Positions 12,253-25,600 of a stretch of DNA of 64,000 nucleotides are shown one piece after another. Each line of letters begins with the position of its first letter. Position 1 is the stretch's first letter. The stretch comes from Diplosphaera chodatii (taxonomy: Eukaryota; Chlorophyta; Trebouxiophyceae; Prasiolales; Stichococcaceae), in the NCBI GenBank assembly GCA_032358165.1, contig JAALGY010000038.1, positions 2,572,167 through 2,636,166 on the forward strand, in the 5' to 3' direction. The notes below the pieces were generated by a model. That model saw only the letters and a program-made list of their open reading frames with translations, searched no databases and had not been told where the DNA came from. A program made the translations under genes and the position numbers.

Positions 12253-15200
12253 ATGGAGCGGGCGCGCTCGGTGCGCGGCTCCGACTGGTTCGCCTCCATG
12301 GACGCCACGCACGGCCACCTGACCGCAGAGGAGATGACCCCGCAGGTCGGAGTTGTTGTGCTTGACTCACGACAGATACTGCAACATGCGTTGCCCCTTG
12401 TCTGGGCAGCTGTGCGCACATGTCGGAGCATCCGCATCATCACCCACGCATTATTCAGGCGCCCAGGCGCCCTTGCATCAGCTGCACTGGGGTGGGACTA
12501 AGCCAACGTCATTGCACTGCCCCGTGCAATGCAGGCGACGGCAGAGTTGAACGCCGGCGCCGGCCCCAGGCCGCCGCCGCCGCCGCAGCCCGAGGCCGCC
12601 GCCGAAGCCGCTCCGCTGCCGAGCGGGCACATCCGGCCGGATGGGGTGATCGACATCCGGGTCGACGCAGGGCGCGGGTCGGACGACGGCCACGCCTCCC
12701 TCGGCAGCACGCCCTCCAGCATCCAGGTGCGTTGCGCAAGCAGTGGGCTGTCCAGGACCGGTCCACAGGGCTGCAGAGGCAATGTTCTGAAACACCAACA
12801 CCAGCAGGGTGTTGTGCGGACGCTGGATGGTTTGGCCAATGGGCTGCGCATCAAACTCTGGCGCAGCACATTATCGAAGCTGTCCACGGTTCCCACAACG
12901 CCATGTGTGTACATAGCACTGGTTCCTGGTGTCCAGTCATCAGACGTCGTGCCAAACCAACGGCCAGTGCATTCATGACACTGCAATGGACCTGCCCAGG
13001 CCTTACATGCTGGCACCCAGCCGCGCCCAGCATGGGCGGACAGCCGTGCGGCGCATGCGCCCACTGGCTGCTGGGCCACCTGAGCTCACAGACACCATGT
13101 CACTGCGCGCGAGCCGCCTGAGTTGTGTGTATCTCTCACACCCTTGTCAGGTGGCCACGCCGCTGCGCAATGAGCTTGCGGCGACCACCGCCAAGACGCT
13201 GCGCCAGCGCCGCTCGTCCGCGGGAGGCGCCAAGGAGAACGGCGCCGGCGGCGCCGTGCGCATCGACGGCGCCGATGAGGACGACCCCGACTGGGGCGCC
13301 ACAGCCCAACGCACTGCCTCAGGTGCCAAGTTGCTGCCGGCCAGGGCTTGATGGAGGGCAATTGCCACAGTCGTAGTTGCCCAGTTGGAGGTTGCATCAA
13401 CCTTGCCCGACTCTGTTGCATGCCGTCGCCATTTTGGATGTGCTATGAGCAGACAGTGTCGATGTGCTTGTTGCAGGCATGCCGCAGCCGACCATCACCC
13501 GGCACTGGAACTGGTGGGCGTGCGGCGCCTATACGCTCATGTGGGCGGCGCTGGTCTTCTACTTCTATGTGCGCATCAGGTGTGTACCTATGATTACGGG
13601 GTGTACCCATGATTACGGGATGATCAAGCGTGCACTGATAACCATTCTGCACACTCATACCCCAGGCTTTGCACAGCACGATCCTGGTTGGAAGGGCAAC
13701 TCGTCTCGATGCTCATGTCCGAGAGCTTGATGTGTGATGACGTCATATGCTTCCAAGTCGATGACCATATCGTTTGGACCTGCCTTTAGGTACACGATCC
13801 CGGTGAACTATGTGGGCTACTCCATCTTCATCCTGGTGTTCGAGCTGGTGGGCTCCTCCAACACAGTGCTGCAGGGCCTCTACCTGCTGCGCCGCAAGGA
13901 GTACCACTACGGTGACAGTCCCGCAACACAACACCCCGACTCTTGCATACCGTATACTGGGATGGGCGACACACCTACCGATCGATGCACAACATGATGA
14001 TACAACACTCGACTCCAGCTTATAATGTGACACCTGGCACCACTGCTGCAAATGAACACCATACGGGCGGGGATGCTGACCCTTGTGGAAGCATCCTGAG
14101 ATGTTTCCTTGGATGCCCTGCAGTGCCGAATGTCAATGGCCGGCTGCCGCTGTCACGCCCTTTCCACGTGCGCGTCATGCTGCCCTGCTACCGCGAGAGC
14201 CTGGAGCTCATTCAGGTCTCTCTTTACCTCAGGCACCTGCTGGCTGAGGCGCCACAGCGACTCGCCTCCGCCGTAGTGTTGCTGCGGATCGTGCTGGCCA
14301 GCAGAAGAGTGGCTTCAGCAGCAGACGGCCATGCTATGCTACAGGTAGCACGTGCGTCTGCCTGTGCCACTCAGAGACTAACTGAGGCTGCTGTGCTTGT
14401 GTCGTAGGTCACTGCATATGCAACGATCCGTGCGGAGCTGCCTGCCGGATGCCACCGCACCGTGTACATCTGTGACGATGGCAAGGATCCGGGTGAGGAA
14501 GATCAGCCTTCCACAACTGTCGGTGTGCCCTCTGATGCATGCAAGTAGGTCGTTGGATATGCTGCTTGTGCTTCACGCAGCACATATATCGATGACTTGG
14601 CGAATTCTGCACAGCAGGCAGCACTGACGAGACAGGCAGCTTGCTGTGATTCTTGCAGCCAAGCGGCAGTGGGTGCTGGACGTCAACAGCCCGGAGCTGG
14701 TGTACGTCTCGGGCCGCACGCGCCCCGCCGGCGAGATCAACGGCAAGTCGGGCAACCTGAACAATGCGCTGACGCTCATCTACCCGCCCGGCGTGGACAT
14801 CCCACTGGACGAGGTGAGGTCTTCAGAACGTGTAGCTTATATCTATATATCTGATGTCTGTGTGTGCTGACTGTGGGGTATCTTCTCTGACACCATACGT
14901 AGCTCTGAGGACCGTTTGTTCTGGAATCTTGCACGGCATTCTCAGCCAAGCCGTGCATGTGCTGCAGGTGGTGGCGGTGTTTGATGCGGACCAGGTGGCC
15001 AAGGAGAACTTCTTTGTGCGCACGCTCCAGGTGTGGCAAATGATACAGTAGTAGCGATGCTCTGACTGCTCGTCTTGATCACTCTTTTAAAAGCACCGAG
15101 GCCCTGCACAACCAGGTTGACCTGCGGTGACCACTGCTGTGTGTTTTCGGCAGTGGATGCAGGATGACACGACAACCATCGTGCTGACGCCGCAGTACTT

Positions 15201-18200
15201 TCACAACTTCAACCCGCGTGCCGACATCTGGAACCACAAGTCCTCAGCATACTGGGACGTCATCCTGCCAGGTACCCAAACTGGTATATTCTGGCATATC
15301 TGCTGACTGCAAGGTGTACCTGGTGTCGTTGTGAAAATACATCTGCAGTGGGATGCAGGTGTTCATCGTCTCATGAATAATGCAGCACGCAGCACGTCAA
15401 GATGCCCCATTGTGAACCCTGCTGCAGGGCAGGATGGGTACAACACGGTGTGTTGCACCGGCAGCAACTTCCTGCTGCGTGCATGCCATGCGGCTGAGGT
15501 CGGCTGGTTCCCAACCTTCACAAGTGAGTGTCTCAGCCGTATACCTGCAGTGTACAGGCAATGTTGTGATCATGCTGCACACTCACATGCGTAGGGTTTC
15601 AAATCATCCTTACGTCAGCGTCACGCCTGATGTGCGTGCACGTCAGCACAGGGTAGATCGAGCTGCAACACTGCCAAAGTATGTTGCAGTGCCCTGCAAA
15701 CTCGCCCTGTATGGACGCGCGCCTGCCGCAGTCGTGGCGCTCAGACAGACATTCAAATTCGCATGCTTGCTGCCCTTAACAGGCTTGCACCTTCGTAACC
15801 AATATAGATCCCCTGCTGAAACTGCAGTCCCTGGGTAGTTGAGCTGTCTGCCGCTTTCCGCAACATGCCTGCCCCACCCCGTAGTGGGGGAGGACGTGGC
15901 GCTGGCGCTGGAGCTGCAGTGCCGCGGCCACGCCTCTTGCTACCTGCACGACTGCCTGGCGGTGGGGGAGGTGCCCACCTCCATCCGCGCCATCTGCATG
16001 CAAAAGTCCAGGTCAGCACTGTGCGAACAGCGTACTTGTGAATGGTGCATACAGAGTACGTGTAGAAGTTTGCCTGAAGCGTTTGTATGATGCAGATGCC
16101 TGCATGCAGGCAAGCCTTTGCGCATTGCTTACGGATGCAAGGCATCACATAAACCTGGCGCCAGTGCTGCTTCGTCAAATCCGTGCTGACTTCTGTGCTT
16201 GCAGGTGGTGCAAGGGCGGCATGCAGATCTGCTTCAACCAGCGCAAGTGCCCGCTGCTGCGGCGGGAGCTGCCGCTGTTCCAGCGCCTGCTGTGGGCCAC
16301 CGGCTACTGGGTCGGTTGCCTAGCCGTATGCAAGCCTGTAGACTGTGCCCGTAAGGAGCCGTGCAACCTGCAAGGCCATGCTGGTCTCAAGACATATGTG
16401 CAGAGGGTCTGATGCTGAAGGCTGTGTGCTGCAGGGGTACTTCAGCGACTGTTTCTGCACGCCAGTGAGTGGCTGATGTGCTGTCTCGGGATGGTTGTCC
16501 CTGCTCATGCAAGCTGCAGTCTGTGTGAAGCCAAGAAACTATGCGGTGCTGGTAAGGCTGGAGGATTAGCTGGCTGTGTGGCTCGCAGGTGTTCTACCTG
16601 GTGCCTGTAATTGGCATTTGCTTCAACATCTTCCCCGTCAACAACTCCTTCTGGTTCGCGCTGGCGTTCACTCTGTACATCGTCATGATCCAGGTCTGCA
16701 ATGTGACATGCTACGCGATTGATGGCACACTCAGTGATGCAGTGGCTCACCGCCAGTGCCTGCATTTCTGTTGCACACCACACGTAGCGGCCTTTCACGT
16801 AGATCTGCGTATGCCCAGCAGGAGCGCTGGCGTTTTCAGCACCCTACAATCGTGACACCGTCCTTGGCACGCAGGTGATCAGCTTCTGGGCGCCCAACTG
16901 GGCGACGCAGCGCGCGCTGTGGTTCAGCTCCGTGGCCAACACCAACCTGTGGTTCACCTTCGCCAAGGCCATCTACTCCGTGCTCAAGGGCAAGTTCCTG
17001 AACAGGTGCAGCAGTGGCCGGTGGTCCACTGCCAGCTACCTTCATGGAATGACCCTGCATCTGTGTGGGGACGACGACAGCCATCCCTTGCCAGATTTTG
17101 CAGGTACATCATGTCGGGAGGTCAATCGACATAGCAGAAAACAGCAACCTTGGATGGTTCATGCAGGCCAGCGGTGTTCAAGGCGACACCAAAGTCGGCG
17201 GGCGGCAAGGCGGCCAAGAAGGCCAAGGCGCCTTCCGCCTTCCGGGACCTGTGGATGCAGGTCAGCAGCATTCTTGTGGCTGAACCTGGTGTGATATCCA
17301 CTGCATCTGCAGCAGTGAGCAAGGCTGGGCTGCATGACTATTTCCTGGAGCTGGTACTTGACCTCCAATGTTGTCCCTGCAGACGCTGATGCTGACGGTC
17401 CTGGTGATCGGCTTCCTGGTCGGCATCTGGCGCCTGGTCATCGACGGCATCCTGCGCTCCACCTGGAACTACAGGCATGCCCTACTCGCACCCTTGCTGC
17501 TGTCAATGCTGTGCTGTTTTGCAGCCACAGTCAGTTGCTTCGACGTTATGCCTGCTGCAGGGTGTCCCTCACCTCACCAGGGAGAACTGCCATTTGGTCG
17601 TGTTGTCCGACTCCTTTGCGAGGCGAGAGTTGGCAGCACAGCAGTTTTGTTGCCTGGCGAACTGGCGAACTCAGGTCGTGCCTGTGCTCAGTGCAGCCTG
17701 ATCGTCAGCCTGCTGTGGTGCATCTACAACGCGGTGCCGCCGGTGCTGATGCTGTACTACGCGGGCTTCAAGGAGCACGGCCTCGCCGAGGTGTGCCGCG
17801 TGGCGAGCGTCATCACCTTCCTGGCCGGGGCGGGTGAGCCCTGGAATGTTGCATGCCCCTACACACACAGGCGCAATGGGTTCGGTTGCACTAAATCTTG
17901 TCAGCACTGAGCTGCGGCAAACGTGTCACCTGCCAGCGTTGCCCTGTTGCCAGGTCAATGTTGTGGGTGGGGACGTTGCCGCAGCTCTCTGAACCACTGC
18001 ATATGCTGTTAGCCGATCAGTTCCATTACAACGTGCCGCATCCGGCTCTACTGGAGCTTCTGTCCAAAGTTCCAGCAACATGTTCAGCCTAGATTGCCCG
18101 TCTGCAGGCGTGATCGCCATCGTGTGGTGGCTGCGGCCGGAGGTGTACGACTACAAGCGCATCCTGAACGACAGCCTGCTGTTCTATGAGGCACACCGCA

Positions 18201-21200
18201 TTGGTGAGGCAGAGGCCATACACGACGTGTAGGTGCACCGACTGAAAATGGGCAGAGGTTGCAGCTGGCACCAGCACCTGCCCGGCAGTAATGATACAAA
18301 CAGTGATAAACAATGATACAAAAAGCAGCCGTGGAGGTGCTGAAGCCAGAAGCTCACTCTGCCAGTGTGGCAGCATGGCCTCGCCGGAGCTGGGACACTT
18401 GCCTCGTGCAGCCCAGCTGCACCGTCCACATGTGTCAGCTGGCACACCTGCAAAAGCTGAAGGCAGCTGTGCCCATTGTGCCTGCTGTGACCAGGATCAT
18501 CTGCTGCCGCAGGGCCGCTGCCGCCGGACAACCGCATCCCCTGGCGCGGCGGCTCCTTCTTCTCGGATTTCGCCCCGGGGGGCGTCAGCCTGGTCGGCGG
18601 CTACATGGACTTTGGCGACTCCTTCGTCAAGTACAGCTACCCCATTGCCACCACCGTGAGCTGACCTAGTGCATCATGGCTACACCCCAATTTTGACAAA
18701 GGCTGGCATGTGAATGGGCCTTCGGCCTTGTCGCAAGTTGGGCAGTGTGCAGCTGTTAACATGCGGATATCAGTCGGATTCACATTGCTGAGGCCATGCG
18801 AACTTGCAGATTTGTGTGCTGTCAGGTGGCATTGCTGGCGTGGAGCCTTTTGGAGTTTCCGGACGGCTACCAGAAGGCGGGGCAGGACGTGTATGTGCGG
18901 GAGGCCATCCAGTGGGGTGCGCACCAGGCTGCATGTCCTGCGCAATGCGGCAGACTGTGCGAATGGCACAACACTGGTATGGTGGTTGATGGGGCAGATC
19001 TGTGTGATTCCAGGGGCAAACTACCTGATCAAGGCGCATATCAGCACCGTTGCCTTCGTGGCGCAGGTCGGCAACAGCGTTGTTGATGGTGCGTCTCCCA
19101 GACCCTATTCCTCGAAATCTGGCACAGGGTGGAACATCGTACAGCTCGCGGGGCACTGCAAGCACATAGGTAGCTGCTGCCAGTCTGCGATGTGGACAAT
19201 CATCTGTTGGGATGATCGCTGCAGCACTGCCTGTTCAGGGCAGAAGTGGACACGGCCAGAGCAGGTCAAAGAGTTCAGACCTGTTTACACGATGGACGCC
19301 TCGCACCCAGGTGAGCGCCAGGTCACCGAGGCTTCACGGCTTTTACACTGCACAGTGAAGCAAGCTGCCTGTGTATCGGAGAGCATAGCCTCCCAAGCGC
19401 TGGGAACACTGCACTGATCAGTGACCGCCCGGCTGATGTGGGCTGCTTGGCACCCTCCTTGACAGTATGGTACCGATGTGCACAGGTGCGGATGTGGTCG
19501 CTGCCTCGGCGGCGGCGCTGGCGGCCACGGCGCTCGCCTTTAGGGGCGACCCGCTGTCGGACACGGCCCAGACGCACGCGCAGCAGCTGTACCAGTGCGT
19601 GTCCTACAGCTCTGCTGCACAGTCCTGCACACATTCTGATGCACAATCGACGCTTGCACTGATGACTGTCGTGTCAACTGTCCAGATAATATGTCAATCA
19701 GCTCTACAGGCTGGCGGTCGGCAACCCTGGGCTGCACGCCAAGTTCGTGGTGTCCACCGGCGGCGCCATCATCACGCCCTACAACAGCCACAGCTACTTC
19801 GACGACCTGGCGTACGCGGCGGCCTGGCTGCACCGGCTCACGGGGGATGGGACATACCTGGCGGCTGCCAAGAGCTACTACGACTCGCACGTGAACGTGA
19901 GTCGTGACTGCTGGGGTTGAGGCGTGCTGCAGCCGCCTTGCCGCGATCATGCTGAGCAAGCCGACTTGCTGGCATGCAGAACTGCAGTTTCCGGTGGAAC
20001 GCGCGTTACACGTTGAGCCAGAGGGCACCAAGCAGTCGCAAGGCAACGACTGTGGCCCTCTCCTGCTGTAGGCATACCCTGGGGCGGGCACCCCTGCGTA
20101 CATCTACAACTGGGAGAACTCGGGGCCGGCGGTGGCGGTGCTGCTGGCGAAGGCGACAGACTACCAGGTGCGCTGTGTGCTTGTTTGTGCGTGTGAGATG
20201 TCGTTGTGCACAATGCAGGCGCACAGCCACACAACAGCTCAGGGCTGGGCATCGCACGGCTTCAGGGGGTTGTCACAGTGTGAACCCTGCCCCAGCGTGA
20301 CAAAGTCATGTGATACGTGAAGCCCAGGTCCTCGTGCTATGCTGCGTCACCTTGAATGGCGTTTTGCCGTGCAGGACAAGGCGTACGTGGCGGACGTCAA
20401 CGCGTTCCTGCACATCTGGCTGCAGGAGAGCGCGCAGGTCAAATACACGCCGCACCTCCTGGCCTGGACCGCCGGCGGGGTGAGCAGTTCTGCAGGCTAC
20501 AATGCCCTTTTTGCTGACGCTTGTTTGCGGCCCTGCATGGGCCAGGAGTATTGGCTGGTGGTCTCTCACAGCTGCTAGATATAAAGAGATCCTAAGCAGG
20601 CTGCCCCACTGGTGTACCAGGCATGTGGCACTGCACACATTGTGCATTGACGCATACCACGCTTGCCAGTGGGGCGGCTTTTGACATGATAGTCACACAC
20701 GCGCAAGGCGTTCGACGCTGCACGTGCTGAACGGGTCGCCTCCTGCTGCTGTGCAGTTCCCGCTGCAGAATGCGGCCAACGCGGCGTGGCTGGCGCGGCT
20801 GTGGGGCGGCCGCGACGGCGCCAGCCGCAAGTACTCCTGCTGGGCCGAGAGCCAGGTGCGGGGCTGTAACGTTTGACACTGCAGCATGTCACGAGATGCA
20901 CAGCACCCTCAAACAGCCAACAGATCATCAGGCTGACACTGTCATGGCATGCTACTGCTGCCTCCAGTCGCATCAGTGATCTTTTCGAGATCTGCTGTAT
21001 CCTGCACCTGTTCTCACATGCAGGTTACGGTGCATCACGCAGCTGGCTGTGCGTGTCATCATGAGTGTCATGCTAGTCCAATGCGTGACGTGTGCCTATC
21101 CGCAGCTGCGCTACATGCTGGGGATGCGCAACCGGGACCACTCGTACGTGGTGGGCACCGGGAAGAGCCCCAAGCGCCCCGGCGATCGCGCCGCGTCCTG

Positions 21201-22034
21201 CCCCCTGGACTTCAGCGTGGAGTGCAACAGGTCGGTCGCTTGCAGGATGCGGTCTGCGGGCATGACAACCTGCTGCCGAAGCTGTGCTGTGTCGAGCCTC
21301 CAGCTGCAGTGGTGCTGTGCACGCGGCTCTGGGTTGTGCTGCCGCAGCGACTGCTTGTGGCACTTGATACTCTTGGCGACTGATGCAAACGTGCCGAGAC
21401 TGTCTGCTGCACCCTCAGCAGTCCCTAAACCCTGTTCCTGCGCGCTGCAGCCTGAATGCGCTGTGGACTTCAGCGCCCAACCCGCACGACCTGACCGGCG
21501 CCGTGGTGCGCCCTAAACCCTACACCCTCCCGCCGCTAGCACCCCCTGAAACGCTCTGGAAAGCAGAACCCTCGCTCTGGCTGTGCATGCCAGGCCAGCA
21601 GCAGCACGGTTTGCAGCACGGCAGCCACAGCTGTCACGCTGCGTGTCAGCTGTCTGACCCCGTGCACCGCGGGCTGACCTTCGCCTTGAGGCTGCGCATC
21701 CTCACCATATCCCGGGCTGCCGGTCTGCAGGTGGCTGGGCCGGACAGGGACGACCGCTATGACGACGTGCGGGCGGACAACAACTCGCGCGTCTGCCTCA
21801 ACAACAACGCGGCCTTCACAGGTGCGCAACTGAGACCCTGAAACCCCACTGCCACCCGCCATGCCAAGTCCAGCAAGTCTGCGGGTCGCATGCTCCATCA
21901 GAATTTCCATGTGGTGCTGTCCTGTTGCTACAGGGGTGCTGGCGGGCATGCTGGAGCTGGGCGGCGGCCACTGGGCCGACTGCGTGTCCACCCCCGTGGT
22001 GTTCTGGCAGACCAACCGCAAGCCGGTCAGCTGA
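12253..22034 (+). CDS. CesA-like GT2 synthase fused to a GH9 endoglucanase-type domain
   Basis: Thirty-three exons read as one frame of 1,185 codons plus stop: 12253-12345, 12535-12726, 13151-13322, 13477-13579, 13790-13911, 14124-14215, 14408-14492, 14659-14813, 14968-15030, 15154-15271, 15428-15523, 15885-16011, 16205-16310, 16435-16464, 16589-16693, 16875-17005, 17167-17260, 17383-17474, 17697-17833, 18108-18203, 18513-18655, 18826-18916, 19014-19088, 19239-19310, 19486-19594, 19710-19896, 20072-20167, 20375-20479, 20757-20855, 21106-21230, 21451-21505, 21731-21821, 21934-22034. GT2 signatures: D281-D-G, D344-A-D346, G432-E-D434 and Q470-KS-R473-W474. I count two N-terminal and about five C-terminal membrane helices, which would put the GH9 part outside the cell. 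Exon 20 alone carries the end of the last helix (VIAIVWWL) and the GH9 start (LLFYEAHRIG). GH9 blocks follow: GGYMDFGD (D769, D772), YLIKAH, QKWTRPEQ and LTGAVVAGPD. Likely beta-glucan synthesis at a membrane. Intron 18 uses a GC donor. Confidence 0.86.
18108..22034 (+). other. GH9 domain region with degenerate active site
   Basis: This is residues about 719-1185 of the fusion protein. The nucleophile/base block keeps both aspartates as DFGD (769-772). The conserved His-His-Arg block after SY(M/V)VG reads G1088-D1089-R1090 (bases 21181-21189). At the general-acid position, where GH9 enzymes have Glu a few residues before the terminal NA-FTG block, the sequence is S-R1142-V-C (bases 21788-21790), and the block is one residue shorter than usual. 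What I see is loss of the pair His and of the acid Glu. That the domain is inactive is inference. Confidence 0.72.
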
Positions 22035-22647
22035 GCGGGGGCGGCCGAACGGGAGCAGCTGCGGCGGCGGCTGGAAAGCGCGGGCAGCCCCTGCCGGCTG
22101 CGCTGCACAGCCCTGCATGGCATTGCCGCAGGGAGCACGGGCAGTTGACGTGGGGTGATCCTTCATCCCTGTCACGGCGAAGTCGGGAAGGTCTGGGGTC
22201 TCAGGGAACGATCCGCTCTTTTGCAAGGACGCGGCAGGCTGAGGCCGTGCTTGCCATGCATGCACTGCTAATCGTTGGGCAGGCTTTCGGCGCTGAAGCT
22301 GTGTGCAGAGGTGACCGCAAGATGACAGGGCTGTGCCTGAGATGGGTTGTTGAGTCACAAGCTCATGAACAACCACGCACAACTTGCTTTGATGACTACG
22401 CAGACCAGACCGACAATGTGCCTATGAATCTCAATCACATGGCATAACGGTGACCTTACCAAGCCTTCACATCCGCTGTCCTGTGCCAGCACACCCTCCT
22501 CATCCCACAACTATAGTCACCAAAACACAACAGGAACTGACATGTGGCAACTCGTATGTCACTAGCAGGCAATAAGAACTCACGTACGTCAACACATGCA
22601 TGTCACGACCGTGGCCACTGGAGGGCACATCACACACCTTGCGCAAC
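22035..22647. other. Convergent intergenic region
   Basis: Six hundred bases between two converging genes. Presumed two 3' UTRs. No exon or structural feature was seen. Confidence 0.45.
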
Positions 22648-25600
22648 TCAAGCGCTGCTGCCTGGTCCCTTGTCGGGCTCTCGTGGCGGGATCAGCACGA
22701 AGCCCGCATCGGCAGCAGCACCGCTGCTGGGCGGCTGCCGCAAGCAAAGGGCTGCAGCGCCCGCGACATACATCCGCAGGTACCGCCGCCACCCCGCCTT
22801 CCCGGTGGCCGCGGCGGCCTCGCCAGCAGACACTGCTGCGGCTGCCTGCATGTCGAGCTCGGCCGCCGAGGCTGCCTGGACCGCGCCGGCTGCGGCTGCG
22901 CTGTTGCCGAGCGCTGCTGTGGCAGGGGGCGTCGCTCCCAGATCCACCCAGGAGTCATCCGAGTCCGGCGGCTGCCCTGTAGCATCTTCACGCTCATCCT
23001 GCAGCACAGACGGCAGCAGTTTCTCAAAACATCTGGCTCCTTGCATAGCTACGATCACGGTTGGCCGCTGTCGTCCAAGCAGTTGCCATTCAAGGTTTGA
23101 GACAGATATAGGCTGACGCCGAGAACACTGCACGCCAATCTGCGGACCACCTGCTGCTGCTGCTGCTGCCCGGCGGCCCAGGCGGCGGCGTCCCACAGGG
23201 GCCGGATGGCACCGCGCTCTGCCGCCGGCAGCCGGGCCGACAGCGCCGCTGTGCCGCTGGTGTCGAAGCGCAGGTCGAAGTCCAGCCGGGGGTGGTTGAA
23301 CGTGCGCACCGCCTGCAGCAGGGGGCCCAAAGTGGGTTTTTAAGTGTGAAACGAGGTTTCGTGTCGCACCGTAGTCTGTCTGTGATGGAAGTAGCCTGCA
23401 CAGAGTTGCACTCTGCCATCGTGGGGTGCTGCGAGCATGCACGTTTTCAGGACGCTCGGCAACACGGTACTCAGGTACGCAGAAGTCAGGCGCGCATAAG
23501 AGGAAAAAATGTCATAGAGCGCACCGTCCAGGCCCCCAGGAGGCTGCGGGCGGCCTTGCCGTGCCCGCTCAGCCACAGCAGCGCGGCGACGGCGCCGAAC
23601 TTCACCGCCGCCAGGACGTCCAGCAGCGCCGCCTCAGCGGAGTTGCCGACGATGCGCATCTGTGGCGCGGGCACAGCCACACTCGACCGCCTGTCGCTGA
23701 GCAGCTCGGAGGGAGGATCCTAAGATGGGTGCGACCATCACCTCGCGCCAGTGTCAACCAGTTGCATGTCAGGGATCCTTTGCAGGCGGCCTCGCCCCCA
23801 GGAGCGATTGCCAAGCAGGGTGTCCAAGCTGATTCGATAGCTTCTGCAGCCTTTGAACATGTGTATGCACCCGCTCGGGAAGGTGGCTGCGGAAGGAGCG
23901 CTGCGCCGGATAGTCGCTGAAGTACCCGCGCACCTGCCGAGCAACCGGGCCAAAATGTGCGTTTACAGCATACAGCTTGCTGGGAGCTTGATCTCCATAA
24001 GCATATTCCGATCCGACCACGCCCCAGAACAGCGGCAGCGCGCCTCCTGGTAGAAGCGGCCCGTCACCAGCGGCGCGGCGCTTGTGGAGGTGCCGACATG
24101 CAGGATGGGCGGGGGCGATGGCGGCAGCCCGCCGTCCTGCACGTGAAAGGTGTATGGCCTGTGAGCGCTCACCTGTGCAGCGCATGCAGGCGGCGGATGG
24201 TGTCGTCCAAGTCTGAGTCTGTGAACCCGGGGCACTTTCACTTCTCGAACACAAGCTTCTGGAACACAAGTCTGAACATATCAACAATTACCCAAGACAG
24301 GCCAGCCCATGCAGCCCAGTTGCAGCAGCTGGGCCTCAGCGGCCGCCGCCGCCTGACCCACCTGTATGACTGCCGCCGCCGCCAGGAGGATCGCCGACGC
24401 AACGGCGTCGCCAGGCACCACGTCCATCACCGACCCGGGGCGGTGGCGGCTGAAGGTCCAGATGCCGGTGCCGATGGCGAGCGCGGCGCCCGTGGTGCCC
24501 GTGCGGTTGCCCACATACCTGCGAAGGGAAAAGGTTCAGGGTCCGCGGTGGACGGCCCTGCAAGCCATACTGGCTGACTGTTTCAGCGCAACAACGTTGC
24601 TGTCTTGATGGTGTCTTGTGGCTGTCTTGTGAGAATGTGCAGGACTACTGCATCGGCTGTCAAGGGGAATCGCGTGCTGCTTCAGCAGCGCAGCTCTGTC
24701 AGGAGGCCGTCTTGGTGCTGTCTGGAGGCTGTCTTGTGACAGCGTGCAGGACTACTGCATCAAACGCTCAAGAACCCAGAGTGGTGTGCACCTGCAAAGT
24801 GGTCCAGAGGCTGTTCCAATAGTTCCGAATACGGACCCTGGTTCCAACACGGTGCAGGACTACAGCACCATGTGGTACAGAACCTGCAACCCATATCGCA
24901 GTAATGATGTGTATGGAGTCGCGCACCCTGGGTATGGCGCTCCCGCCACGGCGCCGACGATCGCGGGCCGCACCAGCGCCGCCGGCAGCCCTGCGGCGCA
25001 GCGCTCCGCCACCAGCCGCTCCGCCAGCCACTTGCTGAGGCAGTAGGGGTTCGGGAACGCCAGCGCCGCCGCCAGCGCCTCTGCCTGTGCCGCTGTCAGT
25101 GAATCGAGGCGCTGTGCGAAGCTGGCGTGCTGTATGGGCTGCCCGCCCTCGTCGTACGCTGCATACAGGCGCTCGGCCACCCTGGAGCCCTGCGGCTGGT
25201 GGCCGTTGACAAAGGCTGTCGACACGTGCACGAATGCCCGCAGCTGCGGCAGCGCCTCTGCCAACGCCAGCACCTCCGATGTTGCATGGTAGTTGTGCCG
25301 CAGCGACTCCTGGACCGGGGATGTGAAGCAGACGGACGCCGCCGCGTGCACGGCCACGCTGCAGCCCGCCAGCCGCCGCATGTCCGCGCCGCTGAGGCCG
25401 CACCCCGGCCGCAGGATGTCCCCCTCCACCACCGCCACCTGCATTAGGGAAACTCAGGCATCTCCGCCTGTGCAAGTGAGATAGAAGATGAAAATGCGCC
25501 TGCTTATGCCGACATGCGTAGTCAGCTGCAGCATGCTCTGGGGTCCACAGGTGGCCAGTTGGGCCGCTGCAGGGGGTGCCCTGCAGCGCTGGCACGGTGC

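Noticed and set aside
17697..18655. Split into two genes, GT2 synthase and a separate KORRIGAN-like GH9 with its own membrane anchor
   Set aside because: The helix before GH9 is shared between two exons in phase with the upstream synthase helices, and no start codon with promoter-like spacing precedes 18108 in that frame. RNA data could still overturn this.
24601..24870. CRISPR-like spaced repeats in FAR intron 2
   Set aside because: Only three degenerate copies with repetitive, related spacers in a eukaryotic intron; this is an ordinary minisatellite.
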